NCBI GenBank assembly: GCA_900557385.1
Contig: USSP01000004.1
Location: forward strand, 1-18,934
Reading direction: 5' to 3'
Origin: an uncultured Lachnospiraceae bacterium
Lineage (GTDB): Bacteria > Bacillota > Clostridia > Lachnospirales > Lachnospiraceae
Length of the DNA: 18,934 nt
The notes below the pieces were generated by a model. That model searched no databases. It worked only from the letters and a program-made list of their open reading frames with translations, and had not been told where the DNA came from. Shown here one piece after another: positions 9,401 through 13,860 of the stretch. Within the stretch, counting starts at the first letter, position 1, and each line of letters starts with the position of its first letter. Position numbers and translations under genes: made by a program.

Positions 9401-10038
9401 TGAACGGCACATCTGTCGTACCCGCAGATGTGTTTGAAGAAATCCAGGGAAAAGACATTACCATCGAATTTGACTTAGGAAACGGCATCACCTGGAAGGT
9501 GAACGGATTGAGCGTCCAGGAGGGAAAAGTAGGTGACATCGACTTTGGCGTGAAACTGGGAGCAGATGCAGCGGATACCATTCCCGTGGAGGTCATCAAT
9601 CAGGTGACCGGAGAACGGATGTCCCTGAACTTAAGTCTCGCCTACGAAGGAACCTTTGGCTTTGAAGCAGTGTTGACCGTCAAGGTAGGAGAGGACAGCG
9701 CAGGACTTTTTGCAAATCTCTTCTATTATAATGAAGGAACCGGGAAACTGGAATTCATGTGTGCCGGTGAAATCAGAGAGGATGGAAGCGTTGATTTGAA
9801 TTTCAGCCATGCCTCAGAGTACACCATCGTCATTGACACCAAGTCCATGGAACAGGAGATTGCGGATGATGGTATTTCCACAAACGCCGGGGACGACCCG
9901 GGACAGGCGGACGCAGCTTTGGAAGAAAAGAACACCGTCCCTGACATTGCCTGGATACTGCTGCTGGCAGCAGCCGTGGGCATCATTGCAGTCGGCGTGG
10001 TTATCCTGATACACAGACGGAAATCCGAAGAAGAATAA
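433..10038 (+). CDS. giant secreted, membrane-anchored modular surface protein (adhesin-like)
   Basis: This gene encodes about 3201 residues. The frame is open from a GTG at 292, but that lies inside the promoter repeats; ATG 433 has the best ribosome site and begins a classic signal peptide (basic start, hydrophobic core, ADA|R cleavage near residue 46). Residues about 100-190 are rich in Glu, Thr, Gln and Ser. Three stretches, near 320-566, 677-897 and 957-1177, have short repeating strands with LDLNGHTL and LVISGGTF-type turns like a right-handed beta-helix. Ig-like and MBG-like modules follow (YGD and FTP..NY motifs) to about 2700. Next come a Cys-pair region (2770-2853, C..C near CTVCG and CADCG), a Gly/Ser then Pro/Thr stalk, a conserved-looking C-terminal domain, one membrane helix (3172-3193) and HRRKSEEE. 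No LPXTG is seen, so anchoring is probably by the helix. Adhesion or glycan/protein binding is inferred from architecture only. Confidence 0.85.
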   Translation: MRKRKQEKSKWNPASWGKAPKRILAMGLAVALVGGVVDLSPLAADARTQTTETQSVITAFQELSQDIREQQLPLGAKESDIHFPDTLTVTLQQTVTVSDKQETEEETEQEKITGEDSENQNRETKETTETQESGENATEESQEESDNSSGEKKGQQESLENPETENLKAESTPGDTPQTENSEEQPEEARNAGSFQPLSWKDFFPRKLVVQAAESDASSGDTDNTQNTAENVETTKTVEKESTLENIRWELDKEESDAEEFDSSEASNGFCYVYTPVLPDTDKDGNTLVVGDVELPAIYVLVGEYEIATLEGNAVIEVNGVQYATIDAAIEANGNKFCMNNCNIKLLQDGTLSTPLHLYGTTTLDLNGHTLTNGVTNDNYLLEAENASGTETACNLTIKSSIDGGKILTGRNWGTGTLTVDSNASCTIEKNVTIEDNTVLSINNYGTLTVKEGATLLNNNPNQSKAVILNTRGNAILEGGSYTGDRNIKVKDGTLAIKGGTYDDVIDVWSDGTLVISGGTFNKKITLPQGRTLQDCMKEGCTLKALDSADTIDMDSNTLTVPAKAEAAKVYFTKHPTLGADQASLLEGYAAGETATLTVTTKGTGAPTYQWHVKKTLKGGTTTDETISEATVSSYQIPEGLQAGTYEYYCVASYDGETAKSKSVTFTVTAGYVQTQIGGTKKSYASLKAAWQDITDAVKNDKGTAIILTFLEDITGESDTWTMDGTGKTADLTIDLNGKKVTCDAFTFQQIKVTLKNSDSKQEGELNATLNIQDKAALIAENITLQDISVQSGANAELKDSTTTNVVAGSATGSDAKVNAGISCRMDGGIHKNIKVNGGAKLAVTGEAKITDTLQAVHSVGKTPVRAEVTLSGGDYARIQVSTPNGGLEDASKGYAIVDMLAEGYAFYSLGMKTEVARPETSYVNLSVCKDDTQEDTGKAVVKLIVTKKDNTKNVFYFPGWTDTLRFLRNQKNAGNWKTLELVLLQDTTITQSEWEIKSGGLPSDLKITIHSKEDGNPCTLHAKNLCVLNFRKFEDVTLQNIKIDAGYIRLYQTIMTLEKNTEISNNTSTIIVEGGSLIVNDAKIGSTSNSVSAPIFLKSGQLRLENKDSILSVKENTDRQVRYSMGNSSIIVGKTAKMPTVVANDDDIELNIFCNNPNEKDTPGRDAGSGKVKVWYPITLPESKDELLKSNPDTVKECDDIIYGLGWSSDTSVDQSITVVDTICSYQELQGSPVPMTDNKFKMPAAPVTLLNHKLDDNGKCANCGKTDLAVAYKKGNLKISGLAGRTYDSWPQTLTGITLTGTDGNMTTLTGPAYISGKELAQDSTVAANADLTSADYALVYENNINAYDKVQGESGFNEAKAPKVTITGRGSYTGTVEYYFTIGQGKLLTKDFKVNDNLTYNGKQQGVLQYGTLAYEADGTDADTPIKQTGMSGADTSISVSSGKTVETDGFTSIADPKIAYSTDNGSTWTEIAQNNQDLSKTNYLVQDAGTYDFQVRVTDGNNAAPAAQSLTATIQPKSLTSNDIRLDNSQSITVYYTGKPIVPTNKDHAITDNNGAYVLEKDKDFTTSATNNTNKGSATLTFTGMGNYTGTLTDTFSIDYAFELAQTTASTDHWYNTDVPAVFGVNNTTGDTTDALKQLIYRSVTRADNTDNTELNSDVKLYSTLQDAIADINAGYTFTREGKRTVTLYGRDMAKGYIANPIDITVQIDKTAPTWADQDGNTENYGIQIKDNWWRTLLNKVSFGTLYNGATLDMKIHANDKKNDVNEVSGINKYYYYVDTVADATDDMATKTKAELDALAAQGEFQAADPDSGLFSGEGATISGKLSNSGNYVVYAYAVDKAGNKSDYICTEGLVVDNQAPVLTVKAPTQEQGTLKDDEATIMIHSDEAAELVYFYQSLSDESKQLSYVEAVNAYIKSNENQGSRLPFANNVDGKWVAKVEVGDVTNVQVTDDPSQKVLLHCVELKEGQNSITLDGLNKARRADVWMVAIDKAGNITDTKTLNFTTTKAMPRITTLPQSSGVYGDTPADLTVTDGVAKYNDSEISGTWTVEPENTKLEVGTTKQCTVKFTPKDSGYAEAYVKVTPTITKRPITIRVADMTKGYKESMPEITFDIPTSNIGGKMQLADGDTEETIKSSLQLVTEATADSDVGTYSFTVTSNSPNYEVTAEYYENLSDLVSTIKRQGTLTITQALGELTKETGYTDTKTVTYGDAPFSLNVTANHTESSIQYQVTDEKDAGGNTISADEHIVSVSADGVVTINRAGSAKIQISLPASKNYTASADLTVTVTAAQKDFAVPEQSRNYLYDRDSSDTIDLASLLPKDCGKVSYAVSTKTDAVFETATVTQDGKLSYKVKSGTIGTTGEIQVDIKTANYTIHGNTGSSGQITIKAALVDRKPVEPKTTVSVKNPTLTYGEPVSKLQFNPVTFVEQGTNKAVAGTLQWDNPNAVLDAGAQSVTWIFTPDNDEYQSVIGTLTITVNRAAPQVEKVPVPGAYVYHPSNTLASDKAKAVLNAGAKVQGVVTGVQGRTVAGSWSWKEQSEVPNAGTHTYTAVFTPTDGANYETIEKPVTLTVEKAYVSIKDTKDSLQLPAYTHGEYLYNRELTAGSAYYAGKGEDYSDVDKSIAAVPGRYVWAAPETRVKYTDGSLLSTGYRQAEYELEFIPDDTTNYAGTIETKNGWSGQKMAWVSLNKAANPPYRPSAQMTVANPCQKVGDVKLPQDWRWSGTDGDMALTENQPVSAVAEYIGLDAECYSNNSYSITITRSTCDHAQTEIRNAKAATCSSEGSTGETWCTVCGVKLDDGYVLVKDSTNHTHLVSKVVKDATTTQEGIMSYSCADCGYYAEKAIAKLPSGGGSTSGGSGSGNSGSSSSSGSGSTGSGNSGNTSGNNTKNTTTGVAEIVTPPVTPVIAPGQGQTPQTPETTPATAPSTTKREPSQNGTGSQETTGEETEGELAKPFLRNADGKEGWEVITAEAKAAAEGENLVVDMNGTSVVPADVFEEIQGKDITIEFDLGNGITWKVNGLSVQEGKVGDIDFGVKLGADAADTIPVEVINQVTGERMSLNLSLAYEGTFGFEAVLTVKVGEDSAGLFANLFYYNEGTGKLEFMCAGEIREDGSVDLNFSHASEYTIVIDTKSMEQEIADDGISTNAGDDPGQADAALEEKNTVPDIAWILLLAAAVGIIAVGVVILIHRRKSEEE
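9021..9086 (+). repeat. Gly/Ser stalk coding repeat
   Basis: TGGTTCCGGTAACTCCGG (9021-9038) recurs with one difference at 9069-9086, within a run of TCCGG-based codons encoding Gly and Ser. It is a flexible linker between the Cys-pair region and the Pro/Thr-rich stalk of the surface protein. Such repeats can change length by slippage or recombination. Confidence 0.65.
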
Positions 10039-10058
10039 ACAGAAATGTTAGCAAAAAT

Positions 10059-10099
10059 AAGAAAAGGATCTGCCGCAAAAGCGGGCAGACCCTTTTCTT
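10059..10099. terminator. intrinsic terminator shared by the convergent surface gene and kinase gene
   Basis: AAGAAAAGG-ATCTGCCGC, a loop of AAAA, then GCGGGCAGA-CC-CTTTTCTT form a stem of about 17 pairs with one bulged G and one mismatch. It is flanked by A-rich sequence on the left and T-rich sequence on the right, so it fits Rho-independent termination in both directions. It starts 20 bp after the surface-gene stop (10038), and its right edge overlaps the stop codon of the kinase (10100-10098 on the minus strand). Confidence 0.85.
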
Positions 10100-11408
10100 A
10101 TTTTCCAATTACCACATCAATTACGAAGGTGTCTTCTGTATGAGAAAACTGGGCGATTCCCCCATGTCTTTCTGCAATGGTGGAAATGGAGGAAAGTCCG
10201 ATTCCGGAACCGTTTCTCTTGGTAGACAGATAAACGCCGTTCTCTTTTTTTACCTCACCGTTAAAACAATTGGAAGATATAATATACAGGCTTTTTTCAT
10301 GTTTCACGCAGATCGTGAGATCATGATAACGTTTGGAACACTGGACATGCTGGCATCCATGCCACACATTTTCCAGAATGTTTCCCAGAAGAGAGCAAAG
10401 CTCCATATCCGTGATCGGGAAGGGAAGCTTCTCGGGAAGGGAAATCTTCCAGTTCCGCTGAATCTGCGCGTCATCCATCAGCGAAGCATAGTAAGAAAAT
10501 AGGGCATTCAAAGGAAGATTACGACAGTAGTTTACCGGCTGCTTGGGTAAAGCGTTGACACAGCCCACCAGATGCTCCGTTAGCTGCTCATAATTACCAT
10601 CCATTGCCATCTCAGCCAGACTATGAAGCTGCTGGCGGAAATCGTGACGAAGTCTGGCAGATTCCGCAATATATTGTTGCTGGGAGAGGTACTGGCTCTC
10701 CTGCATCTCCAGGAAGCGTATACGCTCCGCATTTTTGGCGTTGCGAAGCAGCTCCATCGCAACCAGATAAAAGATGATGTAAAAGGTAAAGATTAAAACC
10801 AGTGCCAGCGGATGATAACAGATGTAAATGGAAAAAACCCGGTTCACGTGCATCGTCTCATAATAGTGGGGCTGCAACAGCACATTCATACAGGTAAAAA
10901 TCAGCGGAATGGGGATGGTGGCAAGCCAAACCCAGGAAGAAGAGATATTGTCTACCAGGAATCCAAGAATACGATGAAAAAACCAGGCAAAGAGAAGTAA
11001 AAACAAAAAGCTGAATACCACCTGCCATACACAGGCAAGCAGACAAGGATCGGAAAGCTTGCCGTCGGGATGTACCTGACAGTCTATAGCAACCGCAAAA
11101 TTAGCAGGAAAGCTCATCAACGCAATCACGAAAAGATAGATGGACAGATCCACACCGACAGAAACCTTGGAAACTCCGTGATAACACAGATACAGTACAA
11201 TCATCAGAGGAGACAGTATGTAATTGACGGGCGTTCCCGTTTTGGCAACGATCAGTCCGCAGAAAGGTATGAGGCAGCCCAGTGTCAGAGCCACTAACCC
11301 CGCTACCTTTGGAATCGAATAGCGTAATTGGTTTTTTAGAGGAATCAGAGCAAGAATGGCTGCCGGTATGAGAACGACAAACTGTAAAAGCTCAATAATA
11401 AATATCAT
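10098..11408 (-). CDS. GHKL-family sensor histidine kinase (AgrC-like)
   Basis: 436 residues. The first 220 form about six or seven hydrophobic segments (near 2-24, 33-53, 62-76, 84-107, 121-145, 157-178, 191-218), a membrane sensor of the AgrC type. A short coiled segment leads to RLRHDFRQQ with the likely phospho-accepting His255. The GHKL ATPase follows, with an N box around ELCSLLGNILEN (Asn343, Asn347) and a glycine box GSGIGL near 400-405. Its ATG overlaps the stop of the upstream regulator as ATGA (11408-11405), indicating translational coupling. The kinase would phosphorylate that LytTR regulator. No AgrD-like peptide or AgrB-like protease gene is visible here, so the signal is unknown. 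The pair is convergent with the surface gene. Confidence 0.9.
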   Translation of the reverse strand: MIFIIELLQFVVLIPAAILALIPLKNQLRYSIPKVAGLVALTLGCLIPFCGLIVAKTGTPVNYILSPLMIVLYLCYHGVSKVSVGVDLSIYLFVIALMSFPANFAVAIDCQVHPDGKLSDPCLLACVWQVVFSFLFLLLFAWFFHRILGFLVDNISSSWVWLATIPIPLIFTCMNVLLQPHYYETMHVNRVFSIYICYHPLALVLIFTFYIIFYLVAMELLRNAKNAERIRFLEMQESQYLSQQQYIAESARLRHDFRQQLHSLAEMAMDGNYEQLTEHLVGCVNALPKQPVNYCRNLPLNALFSYYASLMDDAQIQRNWKISLPEKLPFPITDMELCSLLGNILENVWHGCQHVQCSKRYHDLTICVKHEKSLYIISSNCFNGEVKKENGVYLSTKRNGSGIGLSSISTIAERHGGIAQFSHTEDTFVIDVVIGK

Positions 11409-12151
11409 CGATATGGGTTCCTTTCCGCAGCCTCCTGATGGAGCTTGGCGAAGTCATAATTACGCCAGATCTGAACCAGCTGCTTCTGCTTACGTAGTGT
11501 AATAGGAGTGTGTAAACCGTTTTGCAGAATACATTCCCGTTCACGGAATTCAGTCACATAATCCAGATTCACAAGAATGCCCCTGCTTACCAGCAGGAAA
11601 TTATCCCGTTCCGTGAAAGGCTCGGTAAAGGAAGCAAAGGATTCCGATACCGGATATTCGTGTGTATCTGCATCCACTACAATGGTGAAATGTCCCTGGG
11701 AACGGAGAAGACAAATGTTGTTGCAAAGAAGCCGGATCTGCACCCCTTTGGAAGAAAAAGAAAAGCTGTCCTCCTGTTTGGGCATCAGCTTCAACACATC
11801 CGAAAGGCATTTGGAAAGCTGCTCCTGCCGGACAGGCTTCAAAAGGTAGTCAAAGGCATGGGCAGAAAAAGCATCTCCCATATGTTCCGAACTGGTGGTA
11901 AGAAAGATCAGAAAGGAACGAGAATCAATGGAGCGCAGCTGATTGGCAGTCTCAACGCCGGTCATTCCTTCCATATAAATATCCATGAATATCGCGTCAT
12001 AGCTCATGGGCACAAAAGCCGTGAGAAAATCCTTTCCGCTGGTAAATTCATCCACGGTAAAAGAAATCTTTTTTTCCTGGCAAAAGAGGGAGAGCATCCC
12101 TTTGATACGTTCCCGCTCCTCTGCCTGATCATCAATCAAGGCAAATCGCAT
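11405..12151 (-). CDS. LytTR-family response regulator (AgrA/ComE-like)
   Basis: 248 residues. The receiver domain (1-120) shows the acidic pair Asp7-Asp8, the phosphorylation site Asp57 in IFMDIYM, the Thr of LTT near 85, and Lys105 in LLKP. The LytTR DNA-binding domain covers roughly 140-240, with the typical LLRSQGHFTIV strand and the VSRGILVNLDYV segment. The ATG at 12151 has AGGAG (12163-12159) with a 7-nt spacer. It is the first gene of a two-gene operon with the GHKL kinase. LytTR domains bind paired direct repeats; two such sites occur in this window, 66 bp upstream of this gene and upstream of the giant surface gene, so both are its likely targets. This link is inferred from sequence. 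Confidence 0.92.
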   Translation of the reverse strand: MRFALIDDQAEERERIKGMLSLFCQEKKISFTVDEFTSGKDFLTAFVPMSYDAIFMDIYMEGMTGVETANQLRSIDSRSFLIFLTTSSEHMGDAFSAHAFDYLLKPVRQEQLSKCLSDVLKLMPKQEDSFSFSSKGVQIRLLCNNICLLRSQGHFTIVVDADTHEYPVSESFASFTEPFTERDNFLLVSRGILVNLDYVTEFRERECILQNGLHTPITLRKQKQLVQIWRNYDFAKLHQEAAERNPYR

Positions 12152-12172
12152 AGTTCATCTCCTGTCTTTCTT

Positions 12173-12183
12173 ATTATATTATA
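12173..12183 (-). promoter_or_regulatory. candidate -10 region of the two-component operon
   Basis: On the minus strand two overlapping TATAAT hexamers sit at 12183-12178 and 12178-12173, some 20-30 bp before the regulator start codon. A TTGACT at 12194-12189 is too close to serve as their -35. The LytTR-type repeats at 12217-12249 lie just upstream, so autoregulation of the operon is possible. The exact start of transcription cannot be fixed from sequence. Confidence 0.35.
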
Positions 12184-12216
12184 ACAAAAGTCAAAGAGTT
12201 AAAGAACATTTCCTGT

Positions 12217-12284
12217 GTCGTTTTGTGCCAAATATTGTCGTTTCGTGCAGAAACTCTTAAAAAAATGTGGAAATCTGTTAAAAT
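12217..12284 (+). promoter_or_regulatory. second copy of the LytTR-type promoter
   Basis: GTCGTTTTGTGCC (12217-12229) and GTCGTTTCGTGCA (12237-12249) form direct repeats with a 20-bp period. An extended -10, TGTTAAAAT (12276-12284), begins its hexamer 42 bp after the second repeat starts, exactly as at the surface gene. The whole 68-bp segment aligns without gaps to 284-351 with 47 identities by eye, concentrated in the repeats and in AATCTG before the -10. Transcription to the right would start near 12291 and run into a decayed surface-gene remnant, not an intact gene. The same repeats may also control the divergent regulator operon. Confidence 0.65.
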
Positions 12285-12359
12285 GAGGAAGAAAAAAATT
12301 CCACCGTAGACGGCAACTGCAGTGAACACTGCAGCGAAAAGGGAAATTTATATAAATAG

Positions 12360-12472
12360 CTAGCAACTCGGGTGACCACCACCGGAGAGGGGACTTTGGA
12401 TACGAATGCAATGTCTGCGGTAATATACGCAGAGAGATTGCCAAGACTTCCGGTGGTGGAAACAGCTCGGGC
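12360..12472 (+). pseudogene. frameshifted remnant of a surface protein's Cys-pair/stalk region
   Basis: From 12372 one frame reads VTTTGEGT; from 12398 the next frame reads GYECNVCGNIRREIAK followed by TSGGGNSSG. Joined by restoring a single base in the ACTTT run near 12393-12397, these match the giant protein's ATTTQEG, then Y-x-C-x-x-C-G, then IAK and SGGG (nucleotides about 8905-9005), in the same order and spacing. There is no start codon or ribosome site, a stop lies just upstream at 12357-12359, and the stalk, C-terminal domain and membrane helix are missing. It sits behind a copy of the same promoter as the giant gene, so it is probably what remains of a second surface gene after a large deletion. 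Confidence 0.5.
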
Positions 12473-12499
12473 ATTTTTCTGCCCGAATTTCTTTTTCTT
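12467..12499 (+). terminator. intrinsic terminator upstream of the MocR gene
   Basis: TCGGGCA (12467-12473) pairs with TGCCCGA (12480-12486) across a 6-nt loop of mostly T. ATTTCTTTTTCTT follows (12487-12499). It would end transcripts that start at the promoter near 12284 and separate them from the MocR-type gene. Confidence 0.65.
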
Positions 12500-12664
12500 A
12501 CACTTCTTTGCCGATCACCATCTTCTGGAACAGCTTGTGGATTCCGCTGTGCGCACGCTTTTTTCTAGCGAATGCGTCTTTTTTCTTTACAAAACTTCTG
12601 ATACAGATTACAATCAAATTGGTAATATCAAAATGACCAAAACAGGAGCTTTTAGTATAACCAG
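12500..12664. other. intergenic region before the MocR-type gene
   Basis: No supported gene. T-rich stretches occur at 12559-12565 and 12578-12587. A weak sigma-A-like promoter, ATGACC (12633-12638), a 17-bp spacer and TATAAC (12656-12661), would start transcription at or just after the MocR ATG, so it would give a leaderless message if real. On the minus strand a basic frame ending in SGIHKLFQKMVIGKEV stops at 12500-12498, but it has no start codon. Confidence 0.35.
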
Positions 12665-13771
12665 ATGAATTATTCCATCGAAACAGACAACAATGTCCCT
12701 GCCTATATCCAGCTGTATAATTATTTTGTCCAGGATATCGTGGCAGGAATTTACCCCTTAAATTCCCGGCTGCCCTCCAAGCGCACCATTGCGGAGGAAA
12801 CCGGGGTCAGTGTCATCACAGTGGAGCACACCATGAACCTCCTTTGTGATGAAGGCTACATTGAGACCAAACAGAGAAGCGGATGCTTCGTGATTTACCG
12901 GGAGGCGGATTTCCAGGCGATTCCGGAGAGAAGCCAGACCGAGGTCCGGCTTCCACATTCCCAGGCACACTCTGTCAGTGAATTTCCCTATAGCATCCTG
13001 GCGAAAACCATGCGCCGGGTACTCCTGGATTACGGAGACGATATCCTGATCAAATCCCCTAACCACGGCTGCCGGGAGCTTCGGGCAGAGATCTGCTCCT
13101 ACCTGGGCAGAAGCAGGGGAATCCAGGTCAGTCCCAGTCAGGTGATCATTGGTTCCGGTGCGGAGTATCTTTACGGCATGATTGCCCAGCTTTTCGGGGC
13201 GGGAAGCACCTTCGGCCTGGAAAAACCATCCTATGAGAAAATCCGTAAAGTCTATGAATCCATGGGAATTAACTGTGACATGCTGACCCTTTCTCCGGAG
13301 GGAATCCTTCCCTCGGAGCTTGCCAGAACCCAGGCCTCGGTGCTCCATGTCACCCCCTTTAACAGCTACCCCAGTGGCATTACCATCGGAATTTCCCAGA
13401 AACGGGAATACCTCAACTGGGCAAAGAGACGGGGAGCCGTCATTGTGGAGGACAATTACGACTCGGAACTCACCGTATCCAGCAAGCCGGAAAGCTCCCT
13501 TTTTTCCATGGCAGAGGATGTGAATGTCATTTATATGAATACCTTTTCCAAAACCATCGCCCCCTCCGTCCGTATCGGCTACATGATTCTCCCCTCCTCT
13601 ATGGTGGAGGCCTTTAATGAAAAGCTTGGCTTTTATTCCTGCACGGTACCTCTGTTTGAGCAATATGTTCTTTCCGAACTGATGCGCAGCGGGGACTACG
13701 AGCGCCATATCAACCGGGTGCGCCGGAAACGCCGCAGAGAAGCAAACGGAAAGAAACAAACGGAAAACTGA
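12665..13771 (+). CDS. MocR/GabR-type transcription regulator, C-terminally truncated
   Basis: 368 residues. A GntR-type winged helix (about 10-78, with RLPSKRTIAEETGVS and TVEHTMNLLCDEGYIE) is followed by a fold-type I aminotransferase-like domain. Cofactor-site residues are visible: Asp263 in VEDNYDSE and Lys296 in TFSKTIAPS, which would hold PLP. Family members usually have about 460-480 residues. This one ends soon after RSGDYERHINRVRRKRRRE, so it lacks the last 90-100 residues, the small domain that in GabR carries the carboxylate-binding Arg430. Its tail is encoded by a short direct repeat (CAAACGGAAA, 13743-13752 and 13757-13766), perhaps a deletion scar. It may bind DNA but probably senses ligand poorly or not at all. 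The ATG has no well-spaced ribosome site (AGGAG at 12644-12648 is 16 nt away). Confidence 0.8.
   Translation: MNYSIETDNNVPAYIQLYNYFVQDIVAGIYPLNSRLPSKRTIAEETGVSVITVEHTMNLLCDEGYIETKQRSGCFVIYREADFQAIPERSQTEVRLPHSQAHSVSEFPYSILAKTMRRVLLDYGDDILIKSPNHGCRELRAEICSYLGRSRGIQVSPSQVIIGSGAEYLYGMIAQLFGAGSTFGLEKPSYEKIRKVYESMGINCDMLTLSPEGILPSELARTQASVLHVTPFNSYPSGITIGISQKREYLNWAKRRGAVIVEDNYDSELTVSSKPESSLFSMAEDVNVIYMNTFSKTIAPSVRIGYMILPSSMVEAFNEKLGFYSCTVPLFEQYVLSELMRSGDYERHINRVRRKRRREANGKKQTEN
13743..13766 (+). repeat. short direct repeat at the truncated end of the MocR gene
   Basis: CAAACGGAAA occurs at 13743-13752 and again at 13757-13766, period 14. The protein stops resembling its family just before the first copy. 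The repeat is short enough to be chance but sits exactly at the break. Confidence 0.4.
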
Positions 13772-13797
13772 CAGGATACACCAGAGCTGTTTTCATT

Positions 13798-13826
13798 TTG
13801 ACTAAGGAGTCATAAGCGAGTACAAT
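13798..13826 (+). promoter_or_regulatory. sigma-A-type promoter of the hydrolase-led gene row
   Basis: TTGACT (13798-13803), a 17-bp spacer and TACAAT (13821-13826) are one mismatch each from the consensus. The transcription start would be near 13833, leaving a 5' leader of about 28 nt with GGAGG at 13851-13855, 5 nt before the ATG at 13861. It would drive the genes from 13861 to the right edge, which follow without an evident terminator. Confidence 0.75.
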
Positions 13827-13860
13827 AGGGAAAACGAATGACTGCAAAACGGAGGACATC

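Larger units (their letters stand above)
12291..12499 (+). ncRNA. candidate structured transcript of about 200 nt (undescribed)
   Basis: The segment is bounded by a promoter (-10 at 12279-12284) and an intrinsic terminator, with no intact coding frame. Predicted pairings are: CTGCAGTG (12317-12324) with CACTGCAG (12327-12334); an 11-bp helix CCACCACCGGA (12376-12386) with TCCGGTGGTGG (12449-12459); and inside it GCAAT (12408-12412) with ATTGC (12437-12441), capped by TCTGCG (12414-12419) with CGCAGA (12428-12433). It does not resemble a riboswitch or housekeeping RNA that I know. The 11-bp helix arms also look like Thr and Gly codon runs of a decayed gene (see the overlapping pseudogene), so the fold may be incidental. 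Function is unknown. Confidence 0.35.

Noticed and set aside
11522..12184. 220-codon plus-strand frame opposite the LytTR regulator
   Set aside because: The opposite strand has clear receiver and LytTR motifs; this frame is its mirror and has no ribosome site.
12376..12459. Known riboswitch or T-box leader in front of the MocR gene
   Set aside because: None of the conserved T-box, glycine, ZTP, guanidine or THF riboswitch motifs I know is present, and a terminator separates the fold from the gene.
12372..12668. 98-codon plus-strand frame from GTG 12372
   Set aside because: It departs from the surface-protein similarity after VTTTGEGT because of a one-base shift, crosses a terminator, and overlaps the MocR start. 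Treated as part of the pseudogene.
12758..13759. 333-codon minus-strand frame opposite the MocR gene
   Set aside because: The plus strand shows winged-helix and PLP-domain motifs; the minus reading is low-information antisense.
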